From Bryobacterales bacterium (GTDB lineage: Bacteria > Acidobacteriota > Terriglobia > Bryobacterales > Bryobacteraceae): 34,797 nucleotides of DNA. Positions within the stretch are counted from its first letter, which is position 1. Each line of letters opens with the position of its first letter. The notes beneath the pieces are model-generated. The model ran no database searches. It was not told where the DNA came from and saw only the letters and a program-made list of their open reading frames with translations. The translations under genes and the position numbers were made by a program. Positions 30,327-34,797 of this stretch are shown piece after piece. The stretch covers positions 1 to 34,797 of the forward strand of contig PLRS01000167.1 of the NCBI GenBank assembly GCA_003164035.1. Reading direction: 5' to 3'.

Positions 30327-30557
30327 AGGTTGACAACCTAACGCCACATAGTTTTCCCCGCCAGCACGAACCTGCATAGGTTGTGGGGCGGGCAATTCTG
30401 CCCGCAGCCGCCATTTTAGGCGGCTCTTTCGAGGCGCGGCGAGTCTTCCAGCCCGGCGAAAGCCGGCTAAAAGCCGGCTGCAGCCAGAATTGGCTGCCCC
30501 ACGATTTGTGCGGGACCGCGCCAAAGTGAAAACTACGTGGCATTAGGTTGACAACCC
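30327..30557. mobile_element. Inverted-repeat element with hairpin cluster (231 bp)
   Basis: The two 30-base ends (30327-30356, 30528-30557) are inverse copies with four mismatches. Between them is a GTGGGGC...GCCCCAC pair and a run of small hairpins: GCGGGCA/TGCCCGC, GCCGCC/GGCGGC, AGCCGGC/GCCGGCT and CAGCCA/TGGCTG. It has no coding content. The shape is that of a non-autonomous element or a stack of REP-like hairpins. Confidence 0.6.
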
Positions 30558-30743
30558 GCCCCGCAAGGACGGGGCAGGAGGTATGCTCAGAGAAGGAGCG
30601 CGGATCATGGCGAATCTCGATTGGTCGCGATGCCCTGCCATGGGGAGCATCCCCGGCAAGCGTGGCGGCGCGTGGGTATTCCGAGACACCCGGACGCCCG
30701 TTTCCGTTCCAGTAGCGGCCCGAGAAGATAAGAGAGGACGCCG

Positions 30744-31052
30744 ATGAACACTGACGCCCGCCACCACGTGCATGCCCTCGTCGATCAGTTGCCACCCGTG
30801 CAACTGGCCGCGTTGGAAGGGCTCTTGCAAGCGATGCTCGATCCGCTTTCCCGTAAGCTGGCGCTGGCTCCCATCGACGATGAGCCGTTCACCGAGGAAG
30901 ACCGCCTGGCCGTGGCCGTGGCCGACGAATGGCGCAAGCACAACGATCCAATTCCGCTCGAAGCGGTCCTCGCCGACTTCGGCCTGAATATGGACGATTG
31001 GGAAAAGATGGGGCAACCGCCCGCGCCGGACGAACCGAACGGCAATGGCTAG
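30744..31052 (+). CDS. Antitoxin-like protein of a RelE/ParE-type pair
   Basis: The 102-residue acidic protein has an N-terminal helical segment (about 5-40: HVHALVDQLPPVQLAALEGL) and an acidic tail (VLADFGLNMDDWEKMGQ), as in antitoxins where the tail binds the toxin. There is no clear ribbon-helix-helix or AbrB motif, so DNA binding is unproved. AGAGGA lies 7 bases before the ATG. The next gene starts 8 bases inside it, which is the normal arrangement of a toxin-antitoxin operon. Confidence 0.7.
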   Translation: MNTDARHHVHALVDQLPPVQLAALEGLLQAMLDPLSRKLALAPIDDEPFTEEDRLAVAVADEWRKHNDPIPLEAVLADFGLNMDDWEKMGQPPAPDEPNGNG

Positions 31053-31296
31053 GGGCGTAGCCTTCACCGATCAGGCCAAGGCCGACCTCCGCGCCGTCGA
31101 CCAGCAGACCGCCCTCCAGATTCTCAGGACTGTCGCCCGCTTCGCCCAGTCCGAGGAAGGCAACGTCAAGCGTCTCCAAGGCACCCACCCGCCGCTGTAC
31201 CGTCTCCGCACCCAGGATCACCGGGTCTTTTTCCGCGATCTCGGCCATTCCATCGAAATCACCCGCATCCGCAATCGTCGCGACGCTTATCGTTGA
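31045..31296 (+). CDS. RelE/ParE-family toxin
   Basis: The 83-residue basic protein follows the ParE/RelE fold: an N-terminal strand and helix pair (VAFTDQAKADLRAVDQQTAL), a middle helix (ILRTVARFAQSEE), and C-terminal strands with YRLRTQDHRVFFRDLG and IEITRIRNRRDAYR. RelE toxins cut mRNA on the ribosome and ParE toxins block gyrase; the final R-x-R-x-x-Y pattern is found in both, so the target is open. Its ATG overlaps the antitoxin gene by 8 bases. Confidence 0.82.
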   Translation: MARGVAFTDQAKADLRAVDQQTALQILRTVARFAQSEEGNVKRLQGTHPPLYRLRTQDHRVFFRDLGHSIEITRIRNRRDAYR

Positions 31297-31374
31297 ACAA
31301 GGCCGCAGACGTTCCTCCGGCCCGCGGCCGGAATGCTTCGGCCACGGTGGCCTTAGGCTGCCGCGCGCCCCGCC

Positions 31375-34110
31375 CTATTGTTTGACTTCCGCTTCGACGG
31401 CTTCCAGTTCCTTGCCGGCTTCGGACCATTTGCCTTGGGCGGCGAGCTCGTTGTAGCGGCGGAGGTGTTCGCGGACGCGGGCGAGCCTGGCATCGGCGGC
31501 GGGCGGGAGCGGAGCGGCGGAGGCGGCCGCGGGCGTACCGGGCGCGGCGGTCTGTTGGACCGGTTGCGGCGAGCCGGCGGCGAGTTGGGCCAGCGCCTCA
31601 TCGTACGTATCGGCGTAGATCAGGCGATTGCCCACGGCCAGCACTACCTTCTTCAATTGCGGCATGCGGGCTTCGGTGGCCTGGATATAGATCGGGTCGA
31701 CGTAGAGGAAGGTATCGCCGACGGGCAGCACCAGGGTCTGGCCGCGCAGCACTTGCGAGCCCTGCTGGTTCCACAGGGTCAGGTCCTTCGAAATCGTCTG
31801 GTCCTGATTAATGCGGGCGGCGATCTGCATCGGGCCGAAGATCAGCTCCTGTTTGGAAAGTTGCAGCACCACCACTTCACCCAGGTGCGGGCCATCGCAG
31901 CGGGCAGCCATCAGGCCGATCAGGTTGTCCTTGTTGCGCGGGGTGAAAGGGTAGAGCAGCAGGAACTCGGCCTTGGTCTCGCCGGGGAGGGTAGCCACGA
32001 CGTAGGTGGGCGACTCGGTCTCGGCGCCTTCGGCCTGGCCGGTGCCTTTGCGGGCGAGGTCCCAGAGATCCTCCTTGTTATAGAAGGACTGGGGATCGAG
32101 CATGTGATACGTCCGGTAGATCTCGGCCTGGGTGCGGAACAGGGTTTCCGGATAGCGGGCATGGGCGCGGAGATCGGGAGGCATTTCCGAAGCCGGGTGG
32201 AACAAGGCCGGGAAGAGGTGCTGGTAGGCGCCGACGATGGGGTCGTTGGGGTCGAAGATGTAGAGGCGGGTTTCGCCGTCGTAGGCATCCACGGTGGCCT
32301 TCACCGCGTTACGGATGTAATTGATGCGGCCGATATCGGGCACTTCCACGGCGCGCGAGTTGGGGTGCGCATCGCTGGTGGTATACCCGTCCGCCATCCA
32401 GACCAGGCGGCCGGATTCGGTAATCACCAGGTAGGGGTCGGGGTCCCATTCGAGAAAGCCGGCCAGGGTCTGGAGGCGTTCGCTCACTTTGCGGCGGATC
32501 ATCATGCGGCTGGAAGGGGTGAAGTAATCGGTGAGCAGGAAATTGGGCTCGCCTTCGCGAATGGCGGCGGCGGCGCGCATCGGGAACGAGGAAACCGGAA
32601 AGCCGCCCTTGCCCTGGTAGCGGGCGCGAACGTTGTCGTTGCCGGAGGGATAGTTGAATTCCTCCTGGGCGGTATCGACGAAGACGGGTTCGTGGGTGAT
32701 TTCGCCGTAGTAGAGTTCCGGGCGGGTGATCTTGAGGCTGGGGGTGTGGACGCGCGGGGGAGCGTCTTCGATGAGCAGAACCGGCAATCCGTCTGGGGTG
32801 ATCTGGCTGGCCAGGGCCAGCACGACGCCGTAGCCGTGGGTGTAAATCAGGTCGGGATTGATCCAACTGGAGCGCGCGCTGGGGAGCTGATTGATATCGA
32901 GCTCGCGGGCGGTGAGCAGCACCTGGCGGTACTGGCCTTCCAGGGTGTAGCGGTCGACGTCAGGGGAGTGGAAGGCGTAATAGGGGCGGAGGGCCTGGAT
33001 TTGGGCGATGGTATCGTGAAAGGCGCGCCAGTCCCAGAGGCGGACGTTATCGAGGGTAGATTTATTGCCCGCCATGTCGATGGGTGCTTCGGGGCGGGCG
33101 TGGAATTCGATCTCGTGGAGTTGCCGGTCGAGGCCGTAGGCGCTGCGGGTAGCGTGGATGTGGGTTTCGATGTAGGGGCGTTCGAGCGAAATTTCGTTGG
33201 GGGCGACATAGAGCGCCGCGACCGCGCGGGGGACAAGGAATTCGACGACGAGCGCCAGCGCCATGGCCGCGGCCAGCTTCCAGCGGCGCAGCCAGATCAA
33301 TACGGCGGCGGCGAGGCTGGCGACAATCAACAGCCATTGCAGGGGCAAGCCGATATTCTGATCCACCCAATCCACCCCCACCAGGAAGCTGCCGTGTTCG
33401 TTGTAGACCATCTGGTAGCGGCCGAGATAGAATTTGACCGCCATCGAGAGCAGCAGCACCACGGCGGCGCCGCGCAGGAATCCGGACTCCAGGCCGCCCT
33501 CCAGCTTCCAGACGTTGGGGTCGATCTGCTGGTTCTCGCGGTTCAACGGAAAACTGCGGCGGAGCTGCCAGCCGCGCGCCCCCAGCCAATAAATCAGGAT
33601 GGCGAAGATGGCGAGCGCGAGCACGTAGCCGCGCAGCATATCGTAGAAGGGGAGATCGAAGAGGTAAAACGAGAGCGGCTTGGCAAAGATGGCGTCGTGC
33701 CAGGCAGTGGTGGAGACCAGGCCCTGGCCGCCGGCGTAGCGGATCACGGTCCAGTTATCGATGGCCGCGGCGGCAATCAAATAGGATAGCCCCAACAGCA
33801 GCAGGGTGGAGATGCGGGCATACAGCTTGTGCTCGCTCAGGCCGGTACCGGCAAACTTGAGGGCGCGGGCGTGAGCCACCCAGAGGATGGCGAAGCCCGC
33901 CAGCGTGGCTGCCGCCACCGGCGCCACGCCGTAGGTGAGCAGTGCGAACCAGGTTTCCAGTTGTCCCAGTTCCTTCCACCAGGCGATTTCGATGGCGAAG
34001 GAAGCCAGGGACCGGGCGGCCAGCGCCAACACTCCCAGCGCTACCGCCGCCGAGATCAGCGCGACGCGTAAAGCGTTGCCGTGCTTACCTTCAATGGCGT
34101 ATCGAGGCAT
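31375..34110 (-). CDS. UPF0182 family large membrane protein
   Basis: The 911-residue protein has about seven membrane helices in its first 300 residues (starting near residues 15, 55, 97, 155, 205, 240, 275) and a large soluble domain after that. The latter contains UPF0182 (COG1615) strings such as PNDPIVGAYQHLFPALFHP, ARYPETLFRTQAEIYRTYHM, and YVVATLPGETKAEFLLLYPF. Family members are found in actinobacteria, cyanobacteria and acidobacteria and have no known function. The C terminus is a proline/alanine-rich linker and a small helical piece (LRRYNELAAQGKWSEAGKEL). A long antisense frame over it is a GC artefact. It is divergent from the fucosidase gene. Confidence 0.93.
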   Translation of the reverse strand: MPRYAIEGKHGNALRVALISAAVALGVLALAARSLASFAIEIAWWKELGQLETWFALLTYGVAPVAAATLAGFAILWVAHARALKFAGTGLSEHKLYARISTLLLLGLSYLIAAAAIDNWTVIRYAGGQGLVSTTAWHDAIFAKPLSFYLFDLPFYDMLRGYVLALAIFAILIYWLGARGWQLRRSFPLNRENQQIDPNVWKLEGGLESGFLRGAAVVLLLSMAVKFYLGRYQMVYNEHGSFLVGVDWVDQNIGLPLQWLLIVASLAAAVLIWLRRWKLAAAMALALVVEFLVPRAVAALYVAPNEISLERPYIETHIHATRSAYGLDRQLHEIEFHARPEAPIDMAGNKSTLDNVRLWDWRAFHDTIAQIQALRPYYAFHSPDVDRYTLEGQYRQVLLTARELDINQLPSARSSWINPDLIYTHGYGVVLALASQITPDGLPVLLIEDAPPRVHTPSLKITRPELYYGEITHEPVFVDTAQEEFNYPSGNDNVRARYQGKGGFPVSSFPMRAAAAIREGEPNFLLTDYFTPSSRMMIRRKVSERLQTLAGFLEWDPDPYLVITESGRLVWMADGYTTSDAHPNSRAVEVPDIGRINYIRNAVKATVDAYDGETRLYIFDPNDPIVGAYQHLFPALFHPASEMPPDLRAHARYPETLFRTQAEIYRTYHMLDPQSFYNKEDLWDLARKGTGQAEGAETESPTYVVATLPGETKAEFLLLYPFTPRNKDNLIGLMAARCDGPHLGEVVVLQLSKQELIFGPMQIAARINQDQTISKDLTLWNQQGSQVLRGQTLVLPVGDTFLYVDPIYIQATEARMPQLKKVVLAVGNRLIYADTYDEALAQLAAGSPQPVQQTAAPGTPAAASAAPLPPAADARLARVREHLRRYNELAAQGKWSEAGKELEAVEAEVKQ

Positions 34111-34184
34111 AGCCCCAAGGGTAGCACCGAGCGGCGCGAGCGGCGTTTGGCGGCTTAGCCGACCTAGGGAGATCCGTTCCGGAC

Positions 34185-34310
34185 AACCGCTCCCTCACGG
34201 TCGCGGCTCGGTAAGTGACTGAAAACACGCGGCGCTCGTAACCGAGCCGCGACCGTGAGGGAGCGGTTGCCGCGGCTACACCGCGAAATCCCCAGATGGG
34301 TTAAGCACCC
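34185..34310. repeat. Family B hairpin element, copy 2
   Basis: Bases 34185-34212 and 34241-34268 form a perfect 28-bp stem around a 28-base loop. The stem, loop and the right flank (AAATCCCCAGAT.GGTTAAGC) match 10735-10876. One stem pair is G-C in copy 1 and A-T here, so both arms changed together. The 17-base left end of copy 1 is not recognisable. It lies between the divergent starts of UPF0182 and the fucosidase. Confidence 0.85.
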
Positions 34311-34363
34311 GCGGCGTTTGGCGATGTTGCGGCGCGGCGCGCGATGATATAAAGGGATCTAAA

Positions 34364-34797
34364 ATGAGAATCTCAAGAAGGGCCGCGCTGCGGTTGGCGG
34401 GCGCCGCCGGCGTTCAGGCGCTACACAAAAGCGAAGCGCAGCAGGCCATCGACGTCGAGATCGCCAAAGGCCCTTTTCAGGCCGCCGGCGATTCGCTCAA
34501 CGCGTACACCAGTCCAGCGTGGTTCCATGATGCGAAGTTCGGCATCTGGGCGCATTGGGGACCCACATCGGCCATTGGCACCGGCGACTGGTACGCCCGC
34601 AACATGTACATGGAAGGCAGCCGCCAGTACCAATACCATCTGAAAACCTACGGCCATCCCTCGCGATTCGGATACAAGGACACCGTTCCGCTGTGGAAGG
34701 CAGAGCGGTTCGAGCCCAAGTCCCTGGCGCGCCTGTACCGGCAGGCTGGCGCGAAGTACTTTGTCAGCATGGGCGTCCACTGCGACAACTTCGATCT
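34364..34797 (+). CDS. Alpha-L-fucosidase (GH29), N-terminal part, runs off the window
   Basis: Only the first 144 codons are present. A twin-arginine signal (RISRRAALRLAGAAG, 2-16) indicates Tat export. The mature start, SPAWFHDAKFGIWAHWGPTS, followed by WYARNMY and FEPKSLARLYRQAGAKYF, is the conserved opening of GH29 fucosidases, which remove terminal L-fucose from glycans; HWG is in the substrate-binding region. AAAGGGA lies 8 bases before the ATG. The catalytic aspartate is beyond the window, so activity cannot be judged. The final readable residues are HCDNFD. Confidence 0.88.
   Translation, partial: MRISRRAALRLAGAAGVQALHKSEAQQAIDVEIAKGPFQAAGDSLNAYTSPAWFHDAKFGIWAHWGPTSAIGTGDWYARNMYMEGSRQYQYHLKTYGHPSRFGYKDTVPLWKAERFEPKSLARLYRQAGAKYFVSMGVHCDNFD

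Larger units (their letters stand above)
30068..30743. other. 676-bp gap filled by repeats
   Basis: There is no supported gene. From 30280 to 30580 it is a tandem of palindromes (see 30304-30324 and 30327-30557). The rest has no recognised content. The promoter for the toxin-antitoxin pair should be within about 100 bases of 30744. Confidence 0.55.

Noticed and set aside
30280-30580. CRISPR array
   Set aside because: The repeats are inverted and of unequal spacing, without direct repeats and unique spacers of constant length. No cas gene is near.
31378-33789. 803-codon open frame antisense to the UPF0182 gene
   Set aside because: It is the complement of a strongly supported gene in GC-rich DNA. 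Its product is Gly/Ala/Val/His-biased with no motif and no start signal.

Overview
The window is high-GC bacterial DNA with dense coding on both strands. The gene content suggests a soil acidobacterium of the Solibacter/Bryobacterales kind: a PEP-CTERM exported protein, a large UPF0182 membrane protein, DUF4159 and DUF58 proteins, a Tat-exported amidohydrolase, the start of a family GH29 alpha-L-fucosidase, an HTH plus SEC-C protein, and many palindromic intergenic repeats. This placement is inferred from gene content. There is no rRNA or tRNA gene to confirm it, and I see no phage, transposase or CRISPR array.

Layout. Positions 1-1185 hold a small Fic/Doc-like gene and repeats. An RNB-family ribonuclease (1186-2631), a small coiled-coil protein (2825-3130) and an exported POTRA-like plus HEAT-repeat protein (3209-4240) follow on the plus strand. 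From 10700 down to 4514 the minus strand carries aromatic amino acid genes in the order trpC-trpF-trpB, a 432-bp repeat-filled gap, trpA, chorismate mutase, a DAHP-synthase homologue, a repeat, and tyrA. Three junctions are 4-bp stop/start overlaps and one is an exact abutment. trpE, trpG and trpD are absent from the window. Upstream of trpC lies a DUF58 gene (10943-12046).

From 12100 to 19495 most genes are plus-strand: a small exported protein, an exported RraA-like protein, an alpha/beta hydrolase, a three-gene set (PCP_red-like small protein, glycerate 2-kinase, TPR protein), a Tat-exported amidohydrolase, a small membrane protein and an exported protein of unknown function. From 19541 to 31296 the strands are mixed: PEP-CTERM protein, exported protein, heparinase-like protein, zinc-ribbon membrane protein, prepilin peptidase, DUF4159, DUF423, a broken DinB-like gene joined to an Rhs-repeat scrap, FAD oxidoreductase, SDR, small coiled-coil protein, HAD phosphatase, HTH/SEC-C protein, and an antitoxin/toxin pair. 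The window ends with UPF0182 (minus) and a truncated fucosidase (plus).

Two things stand out. First, the DAHP-synthase homologue in the aromatic operon keeps the fold and the N-terminal regulatory domain, but has lost two of the four expected metal ligands and three substrate-binding residues (Lys and Arg of the KPRTSPY motif, Arg of the CERG motif). It may be a regulatory pseudoenzyme or an enzyme with another reaction. Second, intergenic spaces hold at least five kinds of palindromic or terminal-inverted-repeat elements, several in two or more copies and some with compensatory base-pair changes. They lie at operon ends and inside the trp cluster, and one supplies the stop codon of a host gene.
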